In this document: positions 43,557 to 52,012 of the stretch, piece after piece
How the letters are laid out: the number at the start of each line of letters is the position of its first letter
How positions within the stretch are numbered: position 1 is the first letter of the stretch
Assembly: GCA_021738565.1 (NCBI GenBank)
Contig: JAIPBT010000007.1
Span: 1 to 64,000, forward strand
Direction: 5' to 3'
Source of the DNA: Bacteroidales bacterium
Lineage (GTDB): Bacteria; Bacteroidota; Bacteroidia; Bacteroidales; GCA-2748055
DNA length: 64,000 bases
Notes under the pieces: model-generated
The model's database searches: none
Told to the model about the DNA's origin: nothing
What the model saw: only the letters and a program-made list of their open reading frames with translations
Translations under genes and position numbers: made by a program

Positions 43557-44444
43557 ATGGCTGTTTATTCAATCAAAGAATTAGAAAACCTTTCAGGCAT
43601 AAAAGCGCACACGATAAGGATCTGGGAAAAAAGATACAACCTTATTGAACCGCACCGCACCATAACCAACATCAGGTATTACACAGATCAGGAATTGAAA
43701 AAAATTCTGAACGTTGCGGTGCTGAACAGGCATGGTATTAAAATCTCCAACATTGCACGCCTGAGCGAAAAAGAGCTGAAAGAAGAGATCTTGCGGGTAT
43801 CAGTCAGCTACCCGAGCATGGAAAATGCCATTGATTCCATGATCATATCAATGATCGACCTGGATGAGATCAAGTTTTTGTCAACCCTCAACAAAGCCAT
43901 ATCCAAACACGGATTTACCGATGCCTTTCTCAATGTTGTTTACCCTTTTCTCGATAAGATCGGAGTACTGTGGCTGGCAGGAGATGTAAATCCTGCCCAG
44001 GAACATTTTGTGTCCAACCTTGTAAGGCAGAAGATCATTTCCGCGATCGACGGTTTTTCACATGTATTTAATCCCAATGCAGAAAAGTTTCTTCTGTTCC
44101 TTCCCGAAGGTGAATGGCACGAAATTGGACTCCTGTTCTCATTGTACCTGCTGAAGGAAAAAGGGCATGACGTGATCTATCTCGGACAGTCGGTTCCCTA
44201 TTCAGACATCCTGGCAACCGGCGCTTCACGACATTTTGACCACATCATGGTCTCCTCCACCATACCGCAACCTGAATTTGACTTTGTAACCTACCTTCAG
44301 GACCTTGGCGGTGCATTCCCTGATAAAAACATTCTCTATTTCTCTGCTTACATGGAGAAGGATGCAGAATTCTTTGGGAAAAACTACCAAAAGATAAAGC
44401 ATATAAAGGACTTCAAAGTTTACCTCAAAAAACTTGAAGCATAG
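43557..44444 (+). CDS. MerR-type regulator with B12-binding domain (CarH/LitR-like)
   Basis: 295 residues from the ATG at 43557, which has an unusually good Shine-Dalgarno (GGAGAGG) 6-12 bases upstream; the TTG at 43518 is not needed. N-terminal MerR winged helix (YSIKELENLSGIKAHTIRIW, residues 3-70), then a helical cap with W139-x9-E149-H150 (WLAGDVNPAQEH), the exact Wx9EH pattern that marks adenosylcobalamin-sensing CarH photoreceptors, and a B12 domain with the ligand motif E186-W-H188-E-I-G191. Such proteins repress promoters in the dark as AdoCbl-bound tetramers and release DNA in light. It is followed by an ECF sigma factor, with repeated TTTGTTAAACA sites between them. Confidence 0.88.
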   Translation: MAVYSIKELENLSGIKAHTIRIWEKRYNLIEPHRTITNIRYYTDQELKKILNVAVLNRHGIKISNIARLSEKELKEEILRVSVSYPSMENAIDSMIISMIDLDEIKFLSTLNKAISKHGFTDAFLNVVYPFLDKIGVLWLAGDVNPAQEHFVSNLVRQKIISAIDGFSHVFNPNAEKFLLFLPEGEWHEIGLLFSLYLLKEKGHDVIYLGQSVPYSDILATGASRHFDHIMVSSTIPQPEFDFVTYLQDLGGAFPDKNILYFSAYMEKDAEFFGKNYQKIKHIKDFKVYLKKLEA

Positions 44445-44478
44445 CTTCCATTCAATAAAATAAGACCCCCTTCGACCT

Positions 44479-44495
44479 GTTTTGTTAAACAAAAC
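44479..44495. promoter_or_regulatory. Palindrome GTTTTGTTAAACAAAAC between regulator and sigma-factor genes
   Basis: Perfect 8-bp arms around one base. Its core TTTGTTAAACA (44481-44491) recurs exactly at 44669-44679 over the sigma-factor promoter. It may be a regulator binding site, or, since it follows the MerR stop by about 35 bases and is trailed by a T-rich stretch, a weak terminator. Confidence 0.5.
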
Positions 44496-44640
44496 CTCCT
44501 TTTCTTTAAACGTTTGCTTTTATTTATACAATTTATATTGTAAAAGATTTTTATCTCCCTTTTTCCTTTATTAACAAGGGTTTCAAAAATGTTGTTTATT
44601 TAGAATTGATTATGTATTAATATCTTATGTATTGTTATCA

Positions 44641-44679
44641 TTTGGAATGTGTTCAATTTTTTTGTATGTTTGTTAAACA
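44641..44679 (+). promoter_or_regulatory. Promoter of the ECF sigma gene with overlapping TTTGTTAAACA site
   Basis: -33 TTTG (44641-44644) and -7 TATGTTTG (44665-44672), 20 bases apart, the best Bacteroidota-type promoter in the window. The -7 box runs into TTTGTTAAACA (44669-44679), identical to the core of the palindrome at 44479-44495. A regulator bound there would block the promoter. The start codon is at 44714. Confidence 0.7.
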
Positions 44680-44713
44680 TTTAGATTGATAACCCCTTAA
44701 AGCAATAGATATT

Positions 44714-45220
44714 ATGACAACAATGGAATTCAATACAAAGCTGATCAACATGGAAGATCGACTGGAGAGATTTGCCTTAAGCCTGACATCCGACAGGGAA
44801 GCGGCAAAGGACCTGCTTCAGGAAACCTATGTAAAAGCATTGTCTTCGAAGGACAAGTTCATTGAATTTACAAACTTCGAAGCATGGGCGTATACCATAA
44901 TGAAGAACACCTTTATAAATAATTACAGGAAAGCGGTAAGGCAAAAAACCATCGTTGATCAAACAGAGGACCTGTATTATCTGAACAATTCAAAGGAGGA
45001 AAAAAGTACCAAACCGGATTCCGATTACCAGCTCAAGGAGATCCACAAACATATTGACGCGTTGCAGGATGAATTGAAAATCCCTTTCCTGATGCATACG
45101 GAGGGATACAAATACAAAGAGATTGCGGAAGGTCTGAATTTAAAGATTGGGACCGTGAAAAGCCGGATTTTCTTCACAAGGAAGAAACTGATGGAATCCC
45201 TCAAAGATTATGCAAACTAA
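44714..45220 (+). CDS. ECF-type RNA polymerase sigma factor
   Basis: 168 residues. Sigma region 2 (about 12-80) includes LTSDREAAKDLLQETYVKAL and FEAWAYTIMKNTFINNYRK; region 4 (about 108-162) includes PFLMHTEGYKYKEIAEGLN and IGTVKSRIFFTRKKL. There is no anti-sigma gene next to it. Its promoter carries the TTTGTTAAACA element shared with the upstream CarH-like gene region, so it is probably controlled by that regulator, passing a light or B12 signal to its own regulon. In other Bacteroidota such pairs stand beside carotenoid genes; none are present here. A strong terminator follows. Confidence 0.9.
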   Translation: MTTMEFNTKLINMEDRLERFALSLTSDREAAKDLLQETYVKALSSKDKFIEFTNFEAWAYTIMKNTFINNYRKAVRQKTIVDQTEDLYYLNNSKEEKSTKPDSDYQLKEIHKHIDALQDELKIPFLMHTEGYKYKEIAEGLNLKIGTVKSRIFFTRKKLMESLKDYAN

Positions 45221-45270
45221 TAAGTTTTTTCATGTAGCACATGTATATAGATTGGTAGTAGTAAAGTGAA

Positions 45271-45309
45271 AGAGGGGCTGTGTCAAAAATATTTTTGACA
45301 CAGCCTCTT
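45271..45309. terminator. Bidirectional terminator hairpin
   Basis: GGCTGTGTCAAAAAT (45276-45290) pairs perfectly with 45291-45305, extended by AGAG/CTCT with wobble pairs. A T-rich tail follows on the plus strand and CTCTTTC on the minus strand. It separates the converging sigma-factor and epimerase genes. Confidence 0.8.
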
Positions 45310-45312
45310 ATT

Positions 45313-45999
45313 TTATACCACTTCAATGATCTGATCACGGTAAAATCCAAGTGACGTATAATCTATTTTATTTCTCAGGTAGACCTCCTGGGGGATCCCC
45401 ACATCTGCAATGAAGAGCCGGTACTCATCAATGTGGTTAAGCAGGATCGTTTTCGGAGCCGCAACAGTCAACACCTTATCTGTCTTGAAACGTACACTGC
45501 CCTGCTCATCACAAATCCCTGTGGGTATGTCAAGGGATATTTTCGCTGACCTCATGGTATTCATGATGCTTATCAGCTCTGATATATCTTCCGGGAGGGG
45601 AAGCCGCTGGCTGAATCCAAAGAAGCAATCAAGCACGAGGTCATATTCAGATTCAATGGTTTTTTCAACGCCGTATGCGATGGTACGCTTCAGTTGTTCT
45701 CTGATCATTGGATGGTTTGTTGCGATCGGCATCTGAATATGTACCTTATATCCCCAGGCTTCCAGTCTGCGTGCGGCCACGAGTCCTCCCCCTCCGTTGT
45801 TTCCCGGACCCACACCCACCAGCACTTTCGAGCCGGGATGTACCACGGTTGCAGATAATCTTGCAAGCTGTAATCCCGCGCTTTCCATCATAAGCTCCAC
45901 CGGCAGGTGGTAATTATTTACCGCGTAATAATCCATCTCCCTGAATGCTTCCAGGGAAAGGGTTCTTATTTTCGAAGCTTCTACTTTTGGGAATGACAT
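45313..45999 (-). CDS. NAD(P)H-hydrate epimerase domain protein (YjeF-N/AIBP-like), stand-alone
   Basis: About 228 residues from the ATG at 45999 (MSFPKVEASKIRTLSLEAFR); an ATG at 46059 exists but adds an unlikely stretch. Features: MMESAG helix, VGVGPGNNGGGGLVAARRL and SLDIPTGICDEQG. The family repairs damaged NAD(P)HX by epimerisation. Two oddities: the usual GNNGGDG here is GNNGGGG, losing the loop Asp, and the ADP-dependent dehydratase half fused in most bacterial homologues is absent. It may be a variant of altered function. Shares the hairpin at 45271 with the sigma gene. Confidence 0.8.
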   Translation of the reverse strand: MSFPKVEASKIRTLSLEAFREMDYYAVNNYHLPVELMMESAGLQLARLSATVVHPGSKVLVGVGPGNNGGGGLVAARRLEAWGYKVHIQMPIATNHPMIREQLKRTIAYGVEKTIESEYDLVLDCFFGFSQRLPLPEDISELISIMNTMRSAKISLDIPTGICDEQGSVRFKTDKVLTVAAPKTILLNHIDEYRLFIADVGIPQEVYLRNKIDYTSLGFYRDQIIEVV

Positions 46000-46101
46000 A
46001 ATCAACTTGTTTTGGCCGAATATAAGAAAAAAAATTACTGTTTGATGGCTTAATGGCAAGGTTACACTGAGAACCGCTGAGAATAAAGAGGTTTACAGAG
46101 G

Positions 46102-46136
46102 GGTTGCTGGTTGCTGGTTGCTGGTTACTGGTTACT
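46102..46136. repeat. Tandem repeat, five units of GGTTRCT
   Basis: Three GGTTGCT and two GGTTACT units in a row (7 bp each) in non-coding DNA. Confidence 0.85.
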
Positions 46137-46263
46137 TCGACATTCTATATTCGATATTCGCTCTGGCTCCCGGCCTTTGGCCCCTGGCTCCTGGCCCCTG
46201 GCTTCAATTGTGTTGCGGTATCTTTAATACTATACAGCCAATTCCGTTGATCATTTACTGCCT

Positions 46264-46383
46264 CCCTGCCTCACTGTCTCACTGTCTCACTGCCTCACTG
46301 TCTCACCGTCTCACTGCCTCACCGTCTCACTGCCTCACCGTCTCACTGTCTCACCGCCTCACTGCCTCACTGCCTCACTGTCT
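46264..46383. repeat. 8-bp tandem array, 15 units of CACYGYCT
   Basis: Fifteen adjacent 8-bp units, variants CACTGTCT, CACCGTCT, CACTGCCT, CACCGCCT (first unit CCCTGCCT). The same family forms the 26-unit array at 63465-63674. The unit is not a multiple of 3, so translation in any frame gives an 8-residue period; this is not evidence for a protein. Confidence 0.9.
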
Positions 46384-46411
46384 CCCCCGTAGCTTCAGCG
46401 AAGGCGGACTC

Positions 46412-48688
46412 CTACACCACCGATTGCTTGTATTGGGCATCTACAACTGCGAATGCTGCCATATCAACAATTTCACGAACCGAAGCTTCCATCTGCAGGA
46501 TATGCACCGGTTTTCCCATACCCAGTAAAATTGGTCCGGTTACCTCCGCTCCCCCGATCTCCTGCATCATCTTATAGGCAATGTTTCCGGAGCTCAGGTT
46601 CGGGAAGATAATGGTATTCACTTCACGTTCACCGAGCTTGTTAAACGGGTATTTCTTCATTCTCAGCGGAGTGTTCAATGCATAGTTCATCTGCATTTCA
46701 CCATCCACGATGAGTTCGGGATACTCTTCATGAAGAATACCGACCGCTTCTCTTGCGCATTGCGGACTGTCTCCTTTGATGGATCCAAAATTGGAATAGC
46801 TCACAATGGCAATGACCGGCTCGATGTTAAAATGCCTTACAGAATCTGCCACAAGGAGCGTGGTATCAACGATGGTTTGTGCCGAGGGCCGAATGTTCAC
46901 CGTTGTATCGGCAAAGAAATAGGTTCCTTTCTTGGTCTGAACAATATACATTCCCGCAATATGCTTCTTCGGGTTGTTGGAGCCCGTTATCTGTATGGCC
47001 GGTCGTATTACATCGGCATATTTGCTTGAAAATCCAGACAAAAATGCGTCTGCATCACCCATTTCAACCATCATGATCCCGAAATGGTTTGGCAGCAGCA
47101 TCTGGGCAAAAGCATCTTCATAGGTCATCCCCTTCCTGCTCCGCTTTTCAAAGAGCCTTTTTGCATAGCTTTTTCTTAACTCATCTCCTTCCGGACAGCG
47201 TTGCTCAATCACTGTAACATCTTCGATATCCAGGTGATATTCTTTGATCAGCTTCTCTATTTTCTTTTTATCTCCCAGCAATACCGGTTCTGCTATTCCT
47301 TCGTGTTTAATTGTCTGAATGGCTTTCAGCATCATGTAATTGTCTGCCTCACCAAACACAAGTTTTTTTGGACTGGATTTTGCTTTATCGCGAACCTCCC
47401 TGATCAGTTGGTTATCTATACCCATTCGCTTCCTCAGAAACGCTTTGTATGCATCCCAGTCTTTGATGATTGTCCTTGCCACTCCTGTTTCAATAGCTGC
47501 CTTTGCCACGGCCGGCGCCACATGATAGATCAACCTGGGATCCAGTGGTTTGGGAATGATGTAATCCCTTCCAAAATATAGGTTTTGTGTCTTATATGCC
47601 TTATTGACTGTATCCGGGACGTCTTCCTTGGTAAGCTCTGCAAGTGCATGGACGGCAGCAATTTTCATTTCTTCATTGATCGCCTTTGCTTTCACGTCGA
47701 GTGCTCCCCTGAAAATGAACGGGAAGCCAAGCACATTGTTGATCTGGTTGGGATAATCGGAACGTCCCGTGGCAAAAATCAGATCTTTCCTGGCTGAAAT
47801 GGCCTTTTCATAAGATATTTCCGGATTGGGATTGGCCATGGCAAAAACAATGGGATCCCTGTTCATTGTCTTAAGCATTTCGGGTGTAAACACATCGGCC
47901 ACAGAAAGGCCCAGGAAAACATCGGCCCCCTTGATTGCATCTTCGAGTGTATTTGCATCAGTATCCCTCACGAACTCCGCTTTGTATTTGTTCAATCCCG
48001 TACGCCTTTTGTTCAGCACCCCCTTGCTGTCGCACATGGTCACATTTTCTGCTTTTATTCCAAGGGAAATGTAGAGCTTTGCACAGGATATCGCAGAGGC
48101 ACCGGCGCCATTTACCACAACTTTCAGATCTTCAATCTTCTTATTTACCAGTTCCAGTGCATTGATCAGTCCTGCCCCGGATATGATGGCTGTTCCATGT
48201 TGATCATCATGAAATACGGGTATGTCAAGTGAAGCTTTCAGTCTCTCCTCGATCTCAAAACATTCAGGAGCTTTGATGTCTTCCAGGTTGATGCCGCCAA
48301 AAGTGACAGCGATCGCCTCCACAGTGTTAATGAATTCCTCTACATTGTGCGTGTCAATTTCAATGTCAAACACGTCCACATCCGAAAAAATTTTGAACAA
48401 CAGACCCTTGCCCTCCATTACGGGTTTCCCGGCCATTGCCCCGATATCTCCGAGTCCGAGTACAGCGGTCCCGTTGGAGATCACTGCCACCAGGTTTCCA
48501 AGCGCGGTGTATTTATATACATCATCGGGGTTCTTCTGAATTTCAAGACAGGGTTCTGCCACCCCCGGTGAATAAGCCAGCGAAAGGTCGAGTTGTGTGC
48601 TGTGCGGTTTTGTTGGAATTACCTCAATTTTTCCGGGTCGACCGGAACTGTGGTAATTCAACGCGTCTTCTTTTGTAAATTTTGCCAT
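46412..48688 (-). CDS. maeB: NADP-dependent malic enzyme with phosphotransacetylase-like domain (MaeB type)
   Basis: 758 residues, the normal length for MaeB. The malic-enzyme half (about 1-430) has [11 protein letters not shown], the metal-binding [17 protein letters not shown] and a nucleotide-binding [16 protein letters not shown]. The C-terminal PTA-like half (about 440-758) has [13 protein letters not shown] and [15 protein letters not shown]; in this family it is regulatory, sensing acetyl-CoA, rather than catalytic. It decarboxylates malate to pyruvate and makes NADPH. The ATG at 48688 is 24 bases downstream of a -7 box. The stop lies 28 bases from the 8-bp array. Confidence 0.95.
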   Translation of the reverse strand: MAKFTKEDALNYHSSGRPGKIEVIPTKPHSTQLDLSLAYSPGVAEPCLEIQKNPDDVYKYTALGNLVAVISNGTAVLGLGDIGAMAGKPVMEGKGLLFKIFSDVDVFDIEIDTHNVEEFINTVEAIAVTFGGINLEDIKAPECFEIEERLKASLDIPVFHDDQHGTAIISGAGLINALELVNKKIEDLKVVVNGAGASAISCAKLYISLGIKAENVTMCDSKGVLNKRRTGLNKYKAEFVRDTDANTLEDAIKGADVFLGLSVADVFTPEMLKTMNRDPIVFAMANPNPEISYEKAISARKDLIFATGRSDYPNQINNVLGFPFIFRGALDVKAKAINEEMKIAAVHALAELTKEDVPDTVNKAYKTQNLYFGRDYIIPKPLDPRLIYHVAPAVAKAAIETGVARTIIKDWDAYKAFLRKRMGIDNQLIREVRDKAKSSPKKLVFGEADNYMMLKAIQTIKHEGIAEPVLLGDKKKIEKLIKEYHLDIEDVTVIEQRCPEGDELRKSYAKRLFEKRSRKGMTYEDAFAQMLLPNHFGIMMVEMGDADAFLSGFSSKYADVIRPAIQITGSNNPKKHIAGMYIVQTKKGTYFFADTTVNIRPSAQTIVDTTLLVADSVRHFNIEPVIAIVSYSNFGSIKGDSPQCAREAVGILHEEYPELIVDGEMQMNYALNTPLRMKKYPFNKLGEREVNTIIFPNLSSGNIAYKMMQEIGGAEVTGPILLGMGKPVHILQMEASVREIVDMAAFAVVDAQYKQSVV

Positions 48689-48711
48689 GATTATGTGGAT
48701 TTTTTCAAATG

Positions 48712-48719
48712 CAAAATTA
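48712..48719 (-). promoter_or_regulatory. -7 box TAATTTTG for the malic enzyme gene
   Basis: Minus-strand TAATTTTG fits TAnnTTTG and lies 23 bases before the ATG at 48688. No matching -33 TTTG was found. Confidence 0.4.
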
Positions 48720-48890
48720 CGACAGCCCCGCAGGAGTATATATGTTAATGGACAGGTGGAAAATGTGTTGTAAAACAGGGGGCTCGCGAGCTCGTCGTTT
48801 TTTCAGAACTCCTCGGTTGTGCCACCCTTCCCAACAATAAACCGGAAGAAACAGGCAAATTGAAGTGTGAGAGCGAGAGCGATAGTGAAG

Positions 48891-48986
48891 AAAAATCAGA
48901 GTGGTCATTCATCGCTCTCGCCTTTCTGCCGAAGTTTCAACGAAGACAGGCTCTTCACTCTCTCTCTTCGCTCTCTCTCTGATTTT
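48891..48986 (-). terminator. Terminator-like hairpin of tRNA-Leu with a greatly expanded loop
   Basis: On the minus strand AAAATCAGAG (48986-48977) pairs with CTCTGATTTT (48901-48892), followed by T. The loop of 75 bases is made of GA-rich repeats, shares the GCGAGAGCGATGAA motif with the tRNA-Phe hairpin, and carries an insert of about 29 bases (48922-48950) resembling the CCGTAGCTTCAGCGAAGG motif near 46390. A functional terminator with such a loop is uncertain. Confidence 0.5.
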
Positions 48987-48987
48987 G

Positions 48988-49073
48988 TACCCGAGACCGG
49001 AATCGAACCGGTACGGCCATTGCTGACCACTGGATTTTAAGTCCAGCGCGTCTACCTATTCCGCCACTCGGGC
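48988..49073 (-). tRNA. tRNA-Leu (anticodon TAA)
   Basis: 86 nt with a long variable arm, as expected for leucine. Acceptor GCCCGAG pairs with CTCGGGT (one G-T), discriminator A; anticodon stem CTGGA/TCCAG with loop CTTAAAA gives UAA; T-arm GGTTCGATTCC. No CCA encoded. It is separated from tRNA-Gly by its own terminator. Confidence 0.95.
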
Positions 49074-49159
49074 TTTTGAGCGGTAGACCTGCTCATTAGT
49101 AAAACATTTTCATCCTGCTTTCTCACTCGCTACCTGAAGGCGGGAGCTCGTAAACTCGG

Positions 49160-49175
49160 TTCCGCCACTCGGGCT
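49160..49175. repeat. 16-bp partial copy of the tRNA-Leu 5' end
   Basis: TTCCGCCACTCGGGCT is identical to 49059-49074, the last bases of the tRNA-Leu 5' end plus one flanking base; the following bases (CTATTTAGCG versus CTTTTGAGCG) are also similar. It is a truncated duplicate about 100 bases upstream of the intact tRNA, perhaps from slippage or an old integration. Confidence 0.7.
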
Positions 49176-49213
49176 ATTTAGCGTTTTTTAGGATTTGGCA
49201 GGGCAAAAATACA

Positions 49214-49247
49214 TAAAAAAACCACCCCCCGCAAAGGAGGTGGTAAA
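49214..49247 (-). terminator. Intrinsic terminator of tRNA-Gly
   Basis: On the minus strand ACCACCTCC ... GGGGTGGT forms a strong stem followed by at least six T. It begins 8 bases after the tRNA-Gly 3' end. Confidence 0.8.
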
Positions 49248-49254
49248 AATTACG

Positions 49255-49327
49255 AGCGGGAAACGGGACTCGAACCCGCGACCTCGACCTTGGCAAGGTC
49301 ACGCTCTACCAACTGAGCTATTCCCGC
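49255..49327 (-). tRNA. tRNA-Gly (anticodon GCC)
   Basis: 73 nt. Acceptor GCGGGAA/TTCCCGC with discriminator T, which is the glycine-type U73. Anticodon loop TTGCCAA gives GCC; T-arm GGTTCGAGTCC. No CCA encoded. It has its own promoter upstream and terminator downstream. Confidence 0.95.
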
Positions 49328-49339
49328 AATTTCGGATTG

Positions 49340-49371
49340 CAAATATATAACTGATAATCCATATGTGCAAC
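49340..49371 (-). promoter_or_regulatory. Promoter of tRNA-Gly
   Basis: Minus-strand -7 box TATATTTG (49347-49340) with a GTTG -33-like box (49371-49368) 20 bases upstream, 12 bases before the tRNA 5' end. The geometry matches Bacteroidota housekeeping promoters. Confidence 0.65.
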
Positions 49372-49442
49372 AATTAGTTGACTTAAACGGGTTGAAGAGC
49401 CAGCCTGACAGATCCTGCAGCGTATAGCGTAAATTATTTGAC

Positions 49443-52010
49443 TTACCTGAAAAAAGTGACCTTCCCGGTAATCAATTCCCCTGATTTCAGTATGCGTACC
49501 ACGTAAATACCTTCCGAAAAACCTGTCATGTCGATTTCATGTGCTGAAGAACCCTGGGGAATTGCTTCGTCAATGATCCTTTTTCCTCCCAGAGTATAGA
49601 TCAATACCCTTTCTGCTTTTCCGGCAACAGGATACTCAAGCATCACCTTTTCTCCTTTTGTCCATGCATGAAACGGTTGTGCAGGCATACCGGTTATACC
49701 CGAATTCTGGTTGGTAAGCGTGATCTCCATCTCATCATACACACCGGAACCATCGTTTGCCGAGGCCCTGACTATTACGATACCGTTTCCATCTCCTGTA
49801 GCTGTTAATAACCCATCCTGGTCGATGGTTGCCATCGGCTTTCCATCAACCACATTCCATGCAACCATTTTCCTGGATGCATTTTCGGGCAAAACCTCAG
49901 CTTCCAGCTGCAAAGAGCCCTGCAGAACATCAATCACGGTCGCGGGGGCCAATATCTCCACGCTTTCTGCCATTACCTGGTTGGTAAGTGTTATGACCAC
50001 TTCATCGTAAAGATTTGAACCGTCTGTTGTAGCGGCTCTTACGGTTACATCCCCATCACCCGTTCCGAGTGCTTCCAGTAAACCGGACTGTGAAATTTCT
50101 GCTATGTTTCCTCCCGAGGTGGTTTCCCACAAAAGGGTTTTGTTTGAAGCATTTTCAGGCAACACTTCGTTAAATATCCTGGCGGTTCCCCTGTAATCAT
50201 CTATTACTGTTGTTGTGGGATCCAGGGAGATGCTCTCCACCAGCAACTGGTTGCTTACCTCAACTTTTATGAGCCCCGTCACTCCGGAGCCATCCTTTGC
50301 CTTAGCCTCCACAAGCACCTCCCCATCTGCCACGCCTTTGGCTTTAACCATTCCGTAACTGGTGACCTCTGCAATATTTTCTCCCTGCCTGACCGACCAG
50401 GATACCTCTTTGCTGTTTGCCGCTTCCGGAAGGATCTCTACAGTAAGCTGCAAACTGTCTCCTTTTTCAGTAATTTGTGCCGGATCCGGACCGATCTGTA
50501 TCTGTTCCACAAGGACAGGTACAAAGAGTTGCTTCATTTCAATGCTGTCAAGGTAAATTGTTCCCGTTGAGTACCCGAGGTCAAAAACAAGCCGCGCGGT
50601 CTTATCTGATGGCTCCTCCATGGTAAACAACAACTCATACCTTGCATTTTCTCCCGACAATTCAAAGTTTTTATATTCTGTGTAAGCATTGTAGGGATCG
50701 GTGCTTTTCCCCAGGTAAACGGTGATGTTCATTCCCGGGGTGTCCGACCACGCGTCAAATGTCAAACTGTATTCTCCCCACTGGATGAGTTGGATGCCGG
50801 TCTGCGACATCTGCACATGCCAGTTGCTTCCATCAACTGCATTTACATTCACCGTGGCTGTTTCCTGCTGCACTTCAGCAGTTGCCACCGCCTCTCCCTG
50901 AACTTGAAAATTCCATCCGTTCAGTTCGTTTGAAAAATCCCCGTTCCTGACATCCCACGGATCCGGAAGAATTGAATTGGGATCAATGCGTTCGGTAAGC
51001 GCATTCAGCAGAAAATTTCTCCACATCCCAAGTGCCGGATCATACACTCCGAATCCTGCCTGGTATTCCCAGTACGACCAGCTGAAACCAAAAGATTCAA
51101 AGGTACGTGCGCAATAGGAAGTCCAGCGTGCCCTGGAGGCATCGTCTGCAGCCGAATAGGCGCCAAATTCCCCCACATGAACAGGCACATTGTGTGTCTC
51201 TGAAAAGTTTCTGACCTTTGCGAAATCATCGATCACGGCCTGCCTTTGTGCTTCCGTGCTGTCCCAGGTTGTTCCCAGCCAGTCATCAGATTGATCACCT
51301 ACCCATCCGGCACCCTGGTGGGTGAAATGAAACGGGTTATAATAATGTACCGTCAGGATCATGTTTGTATCTGTTGTCCATTCCAACTTGTCCACGCTGT
51401 TCACATTGTTCCAGTCTGGCGGACCAACCACGCAGATCCTGTCGGGATTTTCAACCCTTACCGTATCCAGTACCTGCTTGAATATCGGGTTCCAGTGTGC
51501 AGCGTCCATGGATACATGGGGTTCATTCAGGAACTCAAACAACAAACTGTCGGGATAATCCCTGAATGTATGGGAGATCTGCTTCCAGATGGCAAAAAAC
51601 CGGTTCTTGTGATAACTATCAGGATTATCATTGAATGCATCGTAATGATGTATGTTGATGATCGCGTACAAACCATTTTCAAGGGCAGCATCCACAACCT
51701 TCTGAACGGTATCAACGAAAAATGATTCAATGGTATAGGGAGCCGCTTCAGATGCATAGTCATTCCACCTGATGGGAATCCTGACATTTGAAAATCCCTG
51801 GCTCGCTATATTTTCCAGGTCGGCTGCATCAACCGATACCCCCCAGCTGTTGTTACGTGGAGCTTCAAAGCTGTTCCCCAGGTTAACCCCCCTGCCCAGT
51901 TTGTCATTAATTTCATGTGCCCGCGTCTGTCCTGATACAGGAAAGGCAACAAATAAAGCCAAGAAAACAAATGTTAATGCTCTAACTGACATGTTTTTAA
52001 TATTCTTCAT
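49443..52010 (-). CDS. Secreted GH5-family glucanase with CBM, three Big_2 domains and T9SS tail
   Basis: 855 residues. Signal peptide to about 28. GH5 barrel about 32-345 with the acid/base Glu163 (EFLNEPH) and nucleophile Glu281 (VHVGEFGAY); GRGVNLGNSFEA at the front and INIHHYDAF are typical of endo-beta-1,4-glucanases or mannanases. A CBM4/9-like beta-sandwich follows (about 350-500: NGDFSNELNGWNF ... YSLTFDAWSD). Three Big_2 repeats (about 508-765) are closely similar to those in the GH30 enzyme 45 kb away. The C-terminus (VLIYTLGGKRI ... GFSEGIYVVRILKSGELITG) is a T9SS sorting domain. It ends the minus-strand run with MutS just upstream (2-bp gap). Confidence 0.9.
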   Translation of the reverse strand: MKNIKNMSVRALTFVFLALFVAFPVSGQTRAHEINDKLGRGVNLGNSFEAPRNNSWGVSVDAADLENIASQGFSNVRIPIRWNDYASEAAPYTIESFFVDTVQKVVDAALENGLYAIINIHHYDAFNDNPDSYHKNRFFAIWKQISHTFRDYPDSLLFEFLNEPHVSMDAAHWNPIFKQVLDTVRVENPDRICVVGPPDWNNVNSVDKLEWTTDTNMILTVHYYNPFHFTHQGAGWVGDQSDDWLGTTWDSTEAQRQAVIDDFAKVRNFSETHNVPVHVGEFGAYSAADDASRARWTSYCARTFESFGFSWSYWEYQAGFGVYDPALGMWRNFLLNALTERIDPNSILPDPWDVRNGDFSNELNGWNFQVQGEAVATAEVQQETATVNVNAVDGSNWHVQMSQTGIQLIQWGEYSLTFDAWSDTPGMNITVYLGKSTDPYNAYTEYKNFELSGENARYELLFTMEEPSDKTARLVFDLGYSTGTIYLDSIEMKQLFVPVLVEQIQIGPDPAQITEKGDSLQLTVEILPEAANSKEVSWSVRQGENIAEVTSYGMVKAKGVADGEVLVEAKAKDGSGVTGLIKVEVSNQLLVESISLDPTTTVIDDYRGTARIFNEVLPENASNKTLLWETTSGGNIAEISQSGLLEALGTGDGDVTVRAATTDGSNLYDEVVITLTNQVMAESVEILAPATVIDVLQGSLQLEAEVLPENASRKMVAWNVVDGKPMATIDQDGLLTATGDGNGIVIVRASANDGSGVYDEMEITLTNQNSGITGMPAQPFHAWTKGEKVMLEYPVAGKAERVLIYTLGGKRIIDEAIPQGSSAHEIDMTGFSEGIYVVRILKSGELITGKVTFFR

Positions 52011-52012
52011 TT

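Larger units (their letters stand above)
46000..46411. other. Intergenic region filled with short tandem repeats
   Basis: 412 bases with no supported gene. It contains a 7-bp tandem repeat (46102-46136), a CCTGGCYC-rich stretch (about 46164-46202), the 8-bp array (46264-46383), and the GTAGCTTCAGCGAAGGCGGA motif at 46389-46408 next to the malic-enzyme stop. Reading frames over the array are artefacts of the repeat. Confidence 0.6.

Noticed and set aside
46264-46383. Candidate CRISPR array
   Set aside because: The unit is 8 bp with no spacers; no cas genes are nearby. Same for 63465-63674.
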